Positions 11,042 to 19,278 of a stretch of DNA of 64,000 nucleotides are shown piece by piece. The notes beneath the pieces were generated by a model. It had not been told where the DNA came from, made no database searches, and saw nothing but the letters and a program-made list of their open reading frames with translations. The stretch's first letter is position 1, and each line of letters opens with the position of its first letter. A program made the translations under genes and the position numbers. The stretch comes from VRUE01 sp963720805 (lineage in GTDB: Bacteria > Actinomycetota > Thermoleophilia > Solirubrobacterales > 70-9), in assembly GCA_963720805.1 (NCBI GenBank), contig CAVRGT010000012.1, positions 328,603 to 392,602 of the forward strand, written 5' to 3'.

Positions 11042-12223
11042 TCAGGCGGTCGCGCGACGCAATAGAAAGTCACGAAACCGGGGGGCCGTATATCCGTATT
11101 CGCCTTTGCGAATCCGGTACAGGACACCAGCCTCGACGAGTCTGCCAAGCAGGACGTTGACGTTGCCGGGCGTCTTCGCGGAAGCTTCCCCTAGATTTGA
11201 AGCGCGAAGGGGCGGATAGGGGCATGAGGCGGAGGCGAGCAACACATCCTGCTCGGCCGGGGTCAGGGTCGATATCCGGGGCTCGTAGAAGTCCCGGTCG
11301 AGACGTTCGTAGATCTGCAGGCGCGCCTCGTGCAGCAGCTCCGGGGTGAGGCGATCGACTCCGGCGAGGTCGGCGGCGTCCCAGAGCTCGGACCCCCACA
11401 GCTGAATGAAGTACGGATATCCCTCGACCTCCTCGACCACATCGGCGGCCACCGCCTTGTCGACCGAACGCCCGGCCTGTTCGAGCGGTCGGGTGAACGC
11501 GGCGATCGCCTCGTCCATCGGGAGTGAATCGACATCCTCCCCCCTGAAGAGTCGCTCACTGTAGGAGCGGGCCTTCTGCAGGTTGGCAGCAAGCGTGGGC
11601 AGGCCGCAGACGACCACCGCCAGTGGCAACTCCTGGCGCTGGAGCGCAACCAGCGGCGCGATCAGCAGGGACAGTGGATGCTCGCCGTGCCTGCCTCGCT
11701 CATCGCGGATCAGCTGCGCCTCGTCGAGCAACAGCACCAAGCCCTGCCGACCTTTGGCGACGGCCAGCTCGACTGTGGCAAAAATGTCCCTGGCGAGATC
11801 ATTCTCGCGGTCCGAGCCGGGCGCGATGGAGAGCGAGACGTCTTCCCACGTAACCGAAAGGGCCCCGGCTTTTATCGCCCGACCGGCAGCCGCGCGCAGA
11901 CGCTCCAGACGAGAAAGTCGCGCCCGGGCTCGGCCGAGGAGGCCGCCGAGAGCTTCTTGAAGCGCTTCATCGGTGTTGTGGGACGGCTGGAACTCGAAGT
12001 CGGCAGGCTCCCAGTTGGCTTCCTCGGCCCTTTCCGCAAAGGCACCGAGCAAGACCGTCTTGCCAACTCCTCGAAGGCCGGTAACGCGCATGCTTGCCTG
12101 CTGCTCTGGCGCCGCGCGCAGCATCGCGTCGAAGCGTCGAAGCGACGGATCGCGACCAGCGAGGTACAACGGGCGAACTCCAACGCCGGGCCGGTATGGG
12201 TTCTTGATCGAAGCTTGGCTCAT
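11042..12223 (-). CDS. AAA/STAND-type ATPase (Orc1-like fold)
   Basis: 393 residues from ATG 12223; an ATG 27 bases upstream is possible. Walker A is GLRGVGKT (residues 49-56) and Walker B is LVLLLDEAQ. The second half (LTPAEQDVLLASAS ... NVNVLLGRLVEAGVLYRI ... APRFRDFLLRR) looks like a winged-helix domain. This is the architecture of AAA/Orc1-like ATP-binding proteins (PF13191-like), often regulators or defence-associated switch proteins. No membrane segment. First gene of the minus-strand operon with SprT-like, phosphoesterase and Vps62-like proteins. The 97-base gap upstream (12224-12320) is relatively AT-rich and should hold its promoter. Confidence 0.75.
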   Translation of the reverse strand: MSQASIKNPYRPGVGVRPLYLAGRDPSLRRFDAMLRAAPEQQASMRVTGLRGVGKTVLLGAFAERAEEANWEPADFEFQPSHNTDEALQEALGGLLGRARARLSRLERLRAAAGRAIKAGALSVTWEDVSLSIAPGSDRENDLARDIFATVELAVAKGRQGLVLLLDEAQLIRDERGRHGEHPLSLLIAPLVALQRQELPLAVVVCGLPTLAANLQKARSYSERLFRGEDVDSLPMDEAIAAFTRPLEQAGRSVDKAVAADVVEEVEGYPYFIQLWGSELWDAADLAGVDRLTPELLHEARLQIYERLDRDFYEPRISTLTPAEQDVLLASASCPYPPLRASNLGEASAKTPGNVNVLLGRLVEAGVLYRIRKGEYGYTAPRFRDFLLRRATA

Positions 12224-12320
12224 TACAGAGATCTCTTTATGTTTCCACATTCTAAAGAAAAAGCTGTAATAAGTGCCGCTTCGCGTGAGAGCGCAGGCTA
12301 ACGGGATCGAGACCCGATGC

Positions 12321-13028
12321 TCAGGGGCGCTGGCCTTCGAACTTGTAGCCGACGCCGCGCACGGTGACGACCAGCTCGGGGCGCTGCGGGTCGCGCTCGA
12401 CCTTCTGGCGCAGGTTGGAGATGTGGACGTCGCAGGCGCGCTCGTCGCCGTCGAACTCGGTCTGCCAGAGCTCCTCCATGATCTGGCGGCGGGGGAAGAC
12501 CTCGCCGGGGCGGCCGACCAGCAGGCGCAGCAGCTGGAACTCGGAGCGGGTCAGGTTGACCGGCTCGCCGTGGACGGTGGCGACGTGGCGGACGAGGTCG
12601 ATCGCGACCGGGCCGGCTTCGATCTTGACCGCTTGGTTGAGCGGGCCGCGATCGAGCTCGCGGCGGCGCAGCTGGGCGCGCACGCGGCCGAGCAGCTCGC
12701 GCACCGAGAAGGGCTTGGTGACGTAGTCATCGGCGCCGACCTCGAGCCCGACCACCTTGTCGACCTCGGCGTCCTTGGCGGTGAGGACGATGATCGGCAC
12801 GGCGCTGCGGGCGCGCACCTCGCGGCAGATGTCGAGGCCGCTCGGCCCCGGCATCATGATGTCGAGGATCAGCAGGTCGAAGTAGATGCCCTCGCCGCTC
12901 AGTTTCGCCGTGGCGTCGTTGCCGTCGACCGCGACGTCGACGTCGAAGCCCTCCTGGGCCAGCGCGTAGCCGACCGACTCGCGCACCGAGGGCTCGTCGT
13001 CGGCGACCAGGATGCGTCCGCTGCTCAT
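12321..13028 (-). CDS. OmpR/PhoB-family response regulator
   Basis: 235 residues. Receiver domain residues 1-120: acidic pair D10-D11, phospho-acceptor D56 in LLILDIMMPG, conserved Thr in VLTAKD, and Lys in YVTKPFSV. The winged-helix DNA-binding domain (about 140-232) has the hallmark NLTRSEFQLLRLL, RACDVHISNLRQKVE and VRGVGYKFE. Its ATG overlaps the TGA of the sensor kinase gene upstream (ATGA), so the pair is co-translated. The regulon is unknown; no operator can be proposed. Confidence 0.95.
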   Translation of the reverse strand: MSSGRILVADDEPSVRESVGYALAQEGFDVDVAVDGNDATAKLSGEGIYFDLLILDIMMPGPSGLDICREVRARSAVPIIVLTAKDAEVDKVVGLEVGADDYVTKPFSVRELLGRVRAQLRRRELDRGPLNQAVKIEAGPVAIDLVRHVATVHGEPVNLTRSEFQLLRLLVGRPGEVFPRRQIMEELWQTEFDGDERACDVHISNLRQKVERDPQRPELVVTVRGVGYKFEGQRP

Positions 13029-14326
13029 CAGGCCACCGGGGTCGGGCTCGGTTGGGAGATCGGCAGGCGGACCCAGAAGGTGCTGCCTTTGCCCTCGACC
13101 GACTTGGCGCCCATCTCGCCGCCCATCACGTCGACCATGCGGCGGGCGATCGCCAGGCCAAGGCCGAAGCCCTCCTGCTTGCGCGTCTCGCTACGACGGT
13201 AGAAGCGCTCGAATACGCGCTCGATCTCCGCCGCGGGGATTCCTGTTCCAGTGTCGATTACCTCCATGATCACGTCCCTCTCGCCATCGCGGCGGCCGCG
13301 AACGGTAACGGCGCCGGGGGGTGGCGTGTTCTTGAAGGCGTTGGTCAGCAAGCCAATCATCACCTGGCGCAGCAATGTCGGGTCCGCCTTGGCGGCGAGA
13401 TCGGGCTCGACTTCGACGTAGAGATCGACGTGTTTGCGCGGTTCGACCGCGGCGACGACGTCGCGGATCGCGATCGGCACGTCGACCACCTCGGTCTCCC
13501 CCGCCCCCAGCGACTCGACCCGGGCCAGGGTGAGCAGGGCCTGGGTCAGGCGGCTCATCCGGTCGGCGTCCTCGGCGAGGCGATTGAGGAAGTGATCGCG
13601 CGCCTGCGGGTCGTCTTTGGCGCCGCTCTGCAGGACCTCGATCGCGCCGGAGATGCCGGCCAGCGGGTTGCGCAGCTCGTGGGCGGCGTTGGAGACGAAG
13701 TCGGCTTCGGCGAACTCGCGGCGCATCTCTTCGGTGCGGTCGCGGACGACGGCGAGGACGGCGCGCTCGTCGGGCAGGGCGCGGGCCTGCATCGCGTAGG
13801 CGCGGTCGCCGATGCGCAGGGCGGGATGGGCGGTGAAGCCGACCTCGGCAGCGCGGTGCAGGTGCACCAGCAGCGCCTCGGGCGGGCGTCCGGCGTCGAG
13901 CAGGTCGGCGGCGGCGCTGTTGGAGAAGCGCACCGGCCCTTCGTCGTCGACCACCATCACCGCGTCGGTGAGGCCGTCGAAGATCGCCTCGAGCTTGTTG
14001 CGGTCGGCGGTGAGCACGCCGAAGCTCTCCTTCAACGATGCGCGCATCGAGTCCAGCGCCCGGGCGAGTTCGCCGATCTCATCGCGGGCGCCAACCCGCA
14101 GCGGCGCGTCGAAGGAGCCCGAGGCCATTTCGTTGGCGGCCTGGGCGAGGCGCGAGACGCGGTGGGTGATCGCGACCGCGATCAGGAAGCCGGCGAGCAC
14201 GCCGATCAGCACCGCGACGACCAGCGCCTGCCTGTTGTCGCCGAAGAGGTAGACGGCGAAAGCGGTGATCAGCGAGACCGCGGCAAACGCCCCGGCCAGC
14301 CACAACCGCATGCCAATCCATCTCAT
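13028..14326 (-). CDS. Membrane sensor histidine kinase (HAMP-PAS-HisKA-HATPase)
   Basis: 432 residues. Two closely spaced transmembrane segments (about 8-27 and 34-54) leave almost no extracellular sensor loop, so the signal may be sensed within the membrane or by the PAS domain. HAMP follows (HRVSRLAQAANEMASG), then a PAS-like region (AIFDGLTDAVMVVDDEG), the phospho-acceptor H-box NAAHELRNPL, an N box (NAFKNTP), and G boxes DTGTGIP and FGLGLAIARRM. Overlaps the response regulator start by ATGA. Kinase first, regulator second is the reverse of the usual PhoB-PhoR order. Confidence 0.95.
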   Translation of the reverse strand: MRWIGMRLWLAGAFAAVSLITAFAVYLFGDNRQALVVAVLIGVLAGFLIAVAITHRVSRLAQAANEMASGSFDAPLRVGARDEIGELARALDSMRASLKESFGVLTADRNKLEAIFDGLTDAVMVVDDEGPVRFSNSAAADLLDAGRPPEALLVHLHRAAEVGFTAHPALRIGDRAYAMQARALPDERAVLAVVRDRTEEMRREFAEADFVSNAAHELRNPLAGISGAIEVLQSGAKDDPQARDHFLNRLAEDADRMSRLTQALLTLARVESLGAGETEVVDVPIAIRDVVAAVEPRKHVDLYVEVEPDLAAKADPTLLRQVMIGLLTNAFKNTPPPGAVTVRGRRDGERDVIMEVIDTGTGIPAAEIERVFERFYRRSETRKQEGFGLGLAIARRMVDVMGGEMGAKSVEGKGSTFWVRLPISQPSPTPVA

Positions 14327-14387
14327 GAAGAGTTACTAACACAAACGCCAACCGGGATAGGGCCGGGTGGCATGGGAGAATCGACGG

Positions 14388-15116
14388 GTGCGGACTTTGG
14401 TCTTCATTCCGGCATGGAACGAGGAGGACTCGGTCGCGACCGTGATTGCGGACGTGCGCGCGTGCCTGCCCGAGGCCGAGGTGCTCGTGATCGACGACGG
14501 CTCCGGCGACGCGACCGCCGAGCGGGCGCGTGAGGCCGGCGCGCTGGTCGCCTCGCTGCCCTTCAACCAGGGGCTCGGCGCGGCGCTGCAGACCGGCTAC
14601 CTCTACGCATTGCGCGAGGACTATGAGGCCTGTGCCCATCTCGACGCCGACGGCCAGCACCCGCCGCGCGAGGTGGCGCGGCTGCTGGCGGAGATCTACG
14701 GCGACCGCGCCGACCTGGTGATCGGCTCGCGCTACCGCGACCCCGGCAAAGCCGAGAGCGACGATTACAAGCCGACGCTCTCGCGGCGGATCGGCACCGG
14801 CGTCTTCCGCTTCTTCCTCACCCTGGCGACGCGCCAGCGCTTCACCGACACGACCAGCGGCATGCGGGCGGCGAACCGCAAGGTGATGGCGCTCTTCAGC
14901 GAGCACTACTCGCCCGACTTCGCCGAGATCGAGTCGCTGCAGCTCGCCGTGCGAGAGGGGCTGCGGGTCGAGGAGGTGCCGGTGCGGATGCTGGAGCGCG
15001 CCGGCGGGACCTCCTTCCTGACGCCGTTGCGCTCGGCCTTCTTCATCTTCAAGGGGATGATCGTGCTGCTGGTCGGCCAGTTCCGGCCGCGCCACGCCGA
15101 GGCGGGCGAGCAATGA
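14388..15116 (+). CDS. GT2 family glycosyltransferase (dolichyl-phosphate mannosyltransferase-like)
   Basis: 242 residues from GTG 14388, chosen because GGGAGAA lies 8 nt upstream. The GT-A fold is shown by LVFIPAWNEE, VLVIDDGSGDAT, NQGLGAALQTGY and the metal-binding HLDADGQHPP. IGSRYRD and the TTSGMRAANRK motif are typical of DPM1-like polyprenyl-phosphate glycosyltransferases. A hydrophobic C-terminal stretch (SAFFIFKGMIVLLVG) suggests membrane association. It probably transfers a sugar from a nucleotide donor to a lipid carrier for cell envelope glycans. Overlaps the DUF2304 gene by ATGA. Confidence 0.88.
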   Translation: MRTLVFIPAWNEEDSVATVIADVRACLPEAEVLVIDDGSGDATAERAREAGALVASLPFNQGLGAALQTGYLYALREDYEACAHLDADGQHPPREVARLLAEIYGDRADLVIGSRYRDPGKAESDDYKPTLSRRIGTGVFRFFLTLATRQRFTDTTSGMRAANRKVMALFSEHYSPDFAEIESLQLAVREGLRVEEVPVRMLERAGGTSFLTPLRSAFFIFKGMIVLLVGQFRPRHAEAGEQ

Positions 15117-15541
15117 ACGCGCTGCTCCTGCTGGCGGCGGGCGAGAGCCCCAAGGTCCACCTCACCTCGCAGACCCGGATCATCGCCGCGATCCTGGCGC
15201 TCGCCTTCATGGGCCTGGTGCTGGAGCTGATCCGCCGCGACAAACTGCAGGAGCGCTTCAGCGTCGTCTGGTTCGTCGCCGGCCTGGGGATGCTGATCGG
15301 CGCCGCCTTCCCCGGCCTGCTGACCCTGGTCGCCGACGCGATGGGCGTGCGCGATACCAACGTCGCCCTGTTCTCGATCGTGCTGCTCTTCCTGCTCGGC
15401 CTGGCGCTCAACTTCAGCGTGACGATGTCGCGCCAGGCGACCCAGATCACCCGACTCGCTCAGGAGCGGGCGCTGGAGAAGGCGAACGCCCAGGCAAACA
15501 ACGGCAAGTCCCACGACATGACGAGGTCCAGCGGCCGTTAG
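15113..15541 (+). CDS. DUF2304 membrane protein, partner of the glycosyltransferase
   Basis: 142 residues with three predicted transmembrane segments (about 22-42, 52-75, 85-108), followed by a short coiled-coil-like tail (TMSRQATQITRLAQERALEKANAQ). DUF2304 proteins are regularly encoded directly after GT2 polyprenyl-phosphate glycosyltransferases and are thought to be membrane partners (family knowledge). Here ATG 15113 overlaps the glycosyltransferase stop. Its own stop TAG (15539-15541) begins in the left arm of a nested palindrome. Confidence 0.85.
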   Translation: MNALLLLAAGESPKVHLTSQTRIIAAILALAFMGLVLELIRRDKLQERFSVVWFVAGLGMLIGAAFPGLLTLVADAMGVRDTNVALFSIVLLFLLGLALNFSVTMSRQATQITRLAQERALEKANAQANNGKSHDMTRSSGR

Positions 15542-15609
15542 GCAAGGACGCAGGGAGCCCGAATAGCAGCGCTATTCGGGCGACTGAGGACGCCGCATAA
15601 CGGCCGCTG
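15529..15609. repeat. Nested palindrome between convergent DUF2304 and holB genes
   Basis: Outer arms CAGCGGCCGTTA (15529-15540) and TAACGGCCGCTG (15598-15609) are perfect complements. Inside, GCCCGAATAGC and GCTATTCGGGC (15557-15581) form a second perfect 11-bp hairpin with a 3-base loop. The outer arm contains the DUF2304 stop codon, and the element ends 12 bases from the holB stop. It could act as a bidirectional transcript end for the convergent genes, but has no T-tract. Confidence 0.85.
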
Positions 15610-15620
15610 GGGCCGTCCGC

Positions 15621-16766
15621 TTAGGCGAAGATGCGCTGAAGGCGAAAGGCGAGCGCCTCGAGGGCTAGCTCCTCGGAGACGTTGAGGTCGAGGCGGCGGC
15701 GGGTGTCCTGGACCAGCTCGGCGGCGCGGCGGGGGCGGGACGGAGTCGAGGGACGCGGCGGATTGCGAGTCGGCGAGCTGGTCCTGGTTGTAGACGACCT
15801 CTGGAGCGCCGGACGCCGTGGCGGCCAGGTCGCGGAACCAGCTGCGCGTCAGCTCCAAGGCCGAGATCGAGGACCTCTGTTCGGCGACGGCGGCCGGCGC
15901 GTTTCGCTTCGTCAGCGATGTCCCGGGCGCTGCGCTTGACGCCGGCCTCGGTTTCTTCGTCGAGCAGGTCGCGGGTCGTCGCTTCCGCTTCCTCACCGAC
16001 GGCTTCAGCGGCTTTAGCAGCTCACGCCAGGCGGGGGGCGTCGAGGGGGACTCATCGGACGCACTTGCGTGCTGAGTGTCCGATGAGTCCCCTCGACCGC
16101 CCTTCCCAGTTCAAGAGCCGCTGCTCGAAGGTCCCGCCGGAGTCCGAGAGCAAGAAGCGGGCGCGAGCGAGATCGCCAGCGGAAAGGCGGGCTACGGCGG
16201 CGATCTCTTCCGCGGGAGCCCCAGTGCCGAAAGCGGCTTCGACGGCCTCCGGCGGCAACGGCGCGAAATCGATCGGCTGGCAGCGGGAGGCGATCGTCTC
16301 CAGGGGCATCGACGGTTCGGCGGTGAGCAGGATCAGGTGGACGAAGTCGGGCGGCTCCTCCAAAGTCTTGAGCAGAGCGTTCTGGCTCTCGTCGCGCATC
16401 TGCTCGGCGGCCTCGATCACGAAGACGCGCTTCTCCGCTTCGAACGGCCTGTAGGACGAGGCGCGGATGACGCGCTCGCGGACCTCCTCGACCATGTGCT
16501 GGGCCCCGCGCGGACGCAGCCAGACGAGGTCTGGGTGCGGCGAGGGATCGATCAGCGCGCGGCGGCGCGCGTCGTCTGGGTCGGTTGCCTCAGCGGCGAG
16601 AATCTCCGCAGCAAAGGCGCGAGCGACCGCGCGCCTTCCCGGCGCCGCGTGGGCCGCGGAAGAGATAGGCGTGCGAGGGACCCGAGGCGAGCGCTGCTGT
16701 CAGCGCCACACGGGCCCGCGGCTGGTACTCGGTGATTTCTTGCAGGCCGTACGGATCTCCGGTCAT
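15621..16766 (-). CDS. holB: DNA polymerase III delta-prime subunit, broken by five frameshifts
   Basis: About 381 residues when repaired: ATG 16766 to TAA 15621-15623. The N-terminus has Walker A-like FRGPRGAGK, then PHPDLVWLRPRG, VFVIEAAEQM and QNALLKTLEEPP, the clamp-loader delta-prime signature. The middle reads LLDEETEAGVKRSARD and the C-terminus LTRSWFRDLAATASGAPEVVYNQD, ending FRLQRIFA. Frame changes at about 16640 (extra G in AAGGCGC), 16060 (inside a palindrome), 16010, 15870 and 15740 sum to three bases, so the total length is a multiple of three. holB is essential, so errors are likelier than decay. Order topA-tmk-holB is conserved, here with extra genes between tmk and holB. Confidence 0.75.
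16040..16097. repeat. 20-bp palindrome inside holB
   Basis: The arm at 16040-16060 (begins GTCGAGGGGG, ends CATCGGAC) is complementary to 16078-16097 over 20 bases, apart from one extra G (five against four). The loop of 17 bases contains a mini-hairpin GCAC-TTGC-GTGC. It lies inside holB where the delta-prime family varies, and one holB frame change falls within it. Confidence 0.8.
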
Positions 16767-16802
16767 CGACGCCGACCCGCTATCCTGTGCAGCGATCCAC
16801 GG

Positions 16803-17006
16803 GGGCCGTCCGGTCTCCCAGGAGGGGTTGGTAGCTCCAACCCAGCAAGCGAGGTGTAGCGACGACCAGAGTGCCGCTCAATTGAACGGGTTCTCGAAAG
16901 CGTTACTTTCGATAGCGGGCCACTCAATCGCCGTGTAATCCTCGATTGGCAAACAGCAACCCGGAACATCTAATGCCTCTCCTTTTTTCTGCGAGGGGCA
17001 TTTTTT
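16803..17006 (+). ncRNA. Candidate structured small RNA of unknown family
   Basis: A gene-free stretch divergent from holB. Three perfect hairpins follow one another: GGGTTGG/CCAACCC (16825-16843), TCGAAAG/CTTTCGA (16894-16912) and CAATCG/CGATTG (16925-16948). An intrinsic terminator with a U-tract ends the stretch at 17006. A TATCCT at about 16791 could be a -10 box giving a start near 16803, so the RNA would be about 200 nt. I could not match SRP RNA, 6S RNA, tmRNA or RNase P signatures. A purely structural inference. Confidence 0.4.
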
Positions 17007-17776
17007 GTGCCCACTCGCCATACTAGGCGCGCTCGGCCACGGCACCGCGTTTGCGGGCCGCGGAGGTGCTCGTTCGGCGCCGCGTTGACGTAGGCCCGAC
17101 CGTCGACCTTCCAGACTTCGCTCGCGTTGGTAATGCGCCAGCTTGTCCCGTCGGCCGAAACGTCCCAGTGCGTGCCGGCGGGCAGGGTCAGGCCGGCACG
17201 CGTGAACCTCGTCGCGACCATGGGCTGGACCGGTGCGCCAAACGCGACCTGATCCGTCACGACGCTGACCGGGCTTCCCGTACATGCGCAGGAAGCGCTG
17301 CGAAGTCCTCGTCGCGGGCAAGATCGAACTTGTTCCCGCCGATGTCGAACATGTGCAACGGCAGGGTCCGCGGATCCCCCGGGTTGTCGCAGTGGACCCC
17401 ACCCCGCCATGTCGCGAAGCCCTCGAACAATCTCCTGGCGTCTGACTCTCCTCGAACCATCCCGTAGATCGCCTTGTATGCGACGAAATCCTCCAAGCCT
17501 CCGGGTGTAGCGACGATTTGGCGGATCCCGGCTCGGATCAAGGCCGATGAACGCGGGACCGAGAGCGGCGACCACTGCAGGCACCTGATGCAGATCCCGG
17601 TATATCGTCGAGGCATCGGCAGGCGCAAGGACATTCATGTGCCGTCCCGAGCCGCCGACAACTCGCAGCGATTTGCAACGGAAGACTTTCACCCGGTAGC
17701 CAGCCGCGCGAGCCTGCTCCGTACAGAAGAGGCTGAGCTGCTTGACTTGGTCCGAGTCAGACGGAGGATGAACCAC
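16970..17776 (-). CDS. Hypothetical protein, two frameshifts
   Basis: About 250 residues from GTG 17776 after repair. The N-terminal part reads MNVLAPADASTIYRDLHQVP. A surplus base near 17525 shifts to a frame reading FVAYKAIYGMVRGESDARRLF and LPLHMFDIGGNKFDLARD. A missing base near 17285 restores the first frame (VSVVTDQVAFGAPVQPM, WDVSADGTSWRITNASEVW). I do not recognise the family and see no catalytic motif, signal peptide or membrane segment. The annotated C-terminus runs through a plus-strand terminator and may really end earlier (TAG near 17030 in another frame). It sits 31 nt after the LOTUS-like gene, in the block that separates tmk from holB. Confidence 0.45.
   Translation of the reverse strand: MVHPPSDSDQVKQLSLFCTEQARAAGYRVKVFRCKSLRVVGGSGRHMNVLAPADASTIYRDLHQVPAVVAALGPAFIGLDPSRDPPNRRYTRRLGGFRRIQGDLRDGSRRVRRQEIVRGLRDMAGWGPLRQPGGSADPAVAHVRHRREQVRSCPRRGLRSASCACTGSPVSVVTDQVAFGAPVQPMVATRFTRAGLTLPAGTHWDVSADGTSWRITNASEVWKVDGRAYVNAAPNEHLRGPQTRCRGRARLVWRVGTKNAPRRKKERH
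16972..17006 (+). terminator. Rho-independent terminator, plus-strand oriented
   Basis: ATGCCTCTC (16973-16981) pairs with GAGGGGCAT (16993-17001) using one G-U wobble that exists only in the plus-strand RNA, followed by six T (17001-17006). No plus-strand protein gene precedes it, which supports a small RNA upstream. Confidence 0.65.
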
Positions 17777-17806
17777 GATGCAGTAGGGAGCCGACAGCGT
17801 GGTACC

Positions 17807-18625
17807 TCAGCTTTTGATTCGCATCAGAACCGTGGCCGGAAGTTGAAGCGTCTCCAACTCCTCTCGACTCATCGCCCGCACCGCTGCCAGCACCAGCTCG
17901 CGCAGGGGGTCGGCGGCGGCGTCAGGGCTCCCGGCGAGCTCATCGTCATAGACGAGATCGTCCGGCGGCGCGATGCCCTTGGCCCGGAACCAATCTTCCA
18001 GGCGTCCGAAGACCCGCATCTTCAGCTCAATGACCCACGAGGTCCGCAGAGGTCGCGGCAATGCCACGAGGGGCTGGTCCTTCTCCAGCCATGAAACGAG
18101 GTGCGCGCTGGCCCCGGGATGGTTGGCACTCTCCCGCCGGACGAATGCGCCGCGCCACTCGCTGAACTCGCTCTTGTCGAGGGTTGGCAATTCCACACCT
18201 GCCGAAACCTCGTCAGGTGCGACCTTCACCGCCCGCGTACCGTCCCAGAAATAGCGAAGGTCGCTGCTGTAGTCCAGGACCGCATCCCAAAGATCCGGCC
18301 TGATCCGCCGCCTGGAACCGATATCGCGTATTTCCTTCGGGGCCGAGGACGACTCGCCCTGCACCAGCCTTATCTGGGGCGGCCGCGAATCTGGCACGGG
18401 GGTCACCACATCATCGAACTGCTTCAGGAACTCGGCGAACGAAGATGCGTTCCAGTCAGACTCGTCGAAGGTCCGACCAGTGGCATCGAGGAGGCGGTTC
18501 TTGAGCACGGCCGGTGTCATCGTCTGCCACTCCAACGCGCCGGACTTGCGCGCCCGCTCAAACGCAGCGTGGATCAACTCCGCTCCCCGCTCGTGTTGCT
18601 CCTGATCAGGCGCCTCTCGACTCAC
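17807..18625 (-). CDS. Hypothetical protein with OST-HTH/LOTUS-like N-terminal domain
   Basis: 272 residues, soluble. Residues about 30-90 (TPAVLKNRLLDATGRTFDES, then SSFAEFLKQFDDVVTPV) have the spacing of an OST-HTH/LOTUS winged helix, a fold linked to RNA binding and often found next to nuclease domains. The middle holds YSSDLRYFWDG and the C-terminus is helical. No nuclease motif is visible. The start overlaps the end of tmk by 20 bases, so it is probably co-transcribed. The domain call is pattern-based and moderate; the gene is an accessory insertion in the topA-tmk-holB order. Confidence 0.5.
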   Translation of the reverse strand: MSREAPDQEQHERGAELIHAAFERARKSGALEWQTMTPAVLKNRLLDATGRTFDESDWNASSFAEFLKQFDDVVTPVPDSRPPQIRLVQGESSSAPKEIRDIGSRRRIRPDLWDAVLDYSSDLRYFWDGTRAVKVAPDEVSAGVELPTLDKSEFSEWRGAFVRRESANHPGASAHLVSWLEKDQPLVALPRPLRTSWVIELKMRVFGRLEDWFRAKGIAPPDDLVYDDELAGSPDAAADPLRELVLAAVRAMSREELETLQLPATVLMRIKS

Positions 18626-19220
18626 CCGGCTGATCGTACAGTTGAGCGAGACTAGCCATCACCCGCTCGTGGACCTCCTCGACGCTGCCGTTGCCGTCGA
18701 CGACGACGACGCGGTCGGAGGCGATCTTGGCGATTTCCTCGTAGGCCTCGGCGACGGCGCGCTGCAGCTCCAAGCCCTCGGACTCGAAGCGGTCGTTGCC
18801 CTCGGCTCGGCCGAGGCCGGTCTCGGGGTCAACGCGCAGCAGCACCGTGACGTCGGGCCAGAGACCTTCGGTGGCGGCGTCGGTGAGGCTGATCACCTCG
18901 GGGCCGCCGAGCCCACGTCCCGCCCCCTGGTAGGCGACGCTGGAATCGGCGAAGCGGTCGGAGACGATGTCGCGCCCGGCCTCCATCGCCGGCCGGATCA
19001 CCCGCGCGGTCAGGTCGGCGCGAGCGGCGAGGAAGAGCAGCAGCTCGGCCAACGCGTCGAGCTCAAGCTCGGGATCGGCCAGCAGGCCGCGGATCTTCTC
19101 CGCCGCCTCGGTCCCCCCCGGCTCGCGGATCAGCAGCGTCTCAGGACCAAGCGCCTCGGCCAGCAGCTTCGCCTGGGTCGACTTGCCGGAACCGTCGATG
19201 CCCTCGAGCGAAATGAACAC
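18606..19220 (-). CDS. tmk: Thymidylate kinase
   Basis: About 204 residues. It phosphorylates dTMP to dTDP. P-loop FISLEGIDGSGKST at the N-terminus, the DR motif in DIVSDRFADSSVAYQGAGRGL, and a LID-like region with DRFESEG. The start is GTG 19220, giving the standard length; the Shine-Dalgarno GGAAGGGGG lies 5 nt upstream and partly comes from the right-hand end of a palindromic element. Downstream of topA by 58 nt on the same strand. Confidence 0.93.
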   Translation of the reverse strand: MFISLEGIDGSGKSTQAKLLAEALGPETLLIREPGGTEAAEKIRGLLADPELELDALAELLLFLAARADLTARVIRPAMEAGRDIVSDRFADSSVAYQGAGRGLGGPEVISLTDAATEGLWPDVTVLLRVDPETGLGRAEGNDRFESEGLELQRAVAEAYEEIAKIASDRVVVVDGNGSVEEVHERVMASLAQLYDQPGESRGA

Positions 19221-19229
19221 GTCAACCCC

Positions 19230-19278
19230 CTTCCGGTGTTCCTTTTGCACCGTGTGGGTGCATAAAGCGCACCGGAAG
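19230..19278. repeat. Palindrome family A, copy 1 (topA-tmk junction)
   Basis: Arms CTTCCGGTGTTCC... (19230-19250) and ...GCGCACCGGAAG (19258-19278) pair at 17 of 21 positions. The element touches the topA stop codon and its other end supplies the purine-rich sequence used as the tmk ribosome binding site. The same arm occurs at 43224-43270 and 54640-54688. Confidence 0.85.

Noticed and set aside
12273..14533. Long plus-strand reading frames opposite the two-component genes (309 and 493 codons)
   Set aside because: They are antisense to two genes with complete motif sets; the protein is compositionally odd (His/Asp/Arg-rich) and shows no domain, as expected for a GC-rich shadow frame.
16803..17006. 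SRP RNA, 6S RNA, tmRNA or RNase P in the holB-divergent gap
   Set aside because: The required signatures (GGAAGG-type SRP loop, 6S pairing of ends, RNase P conserved core) are missing.
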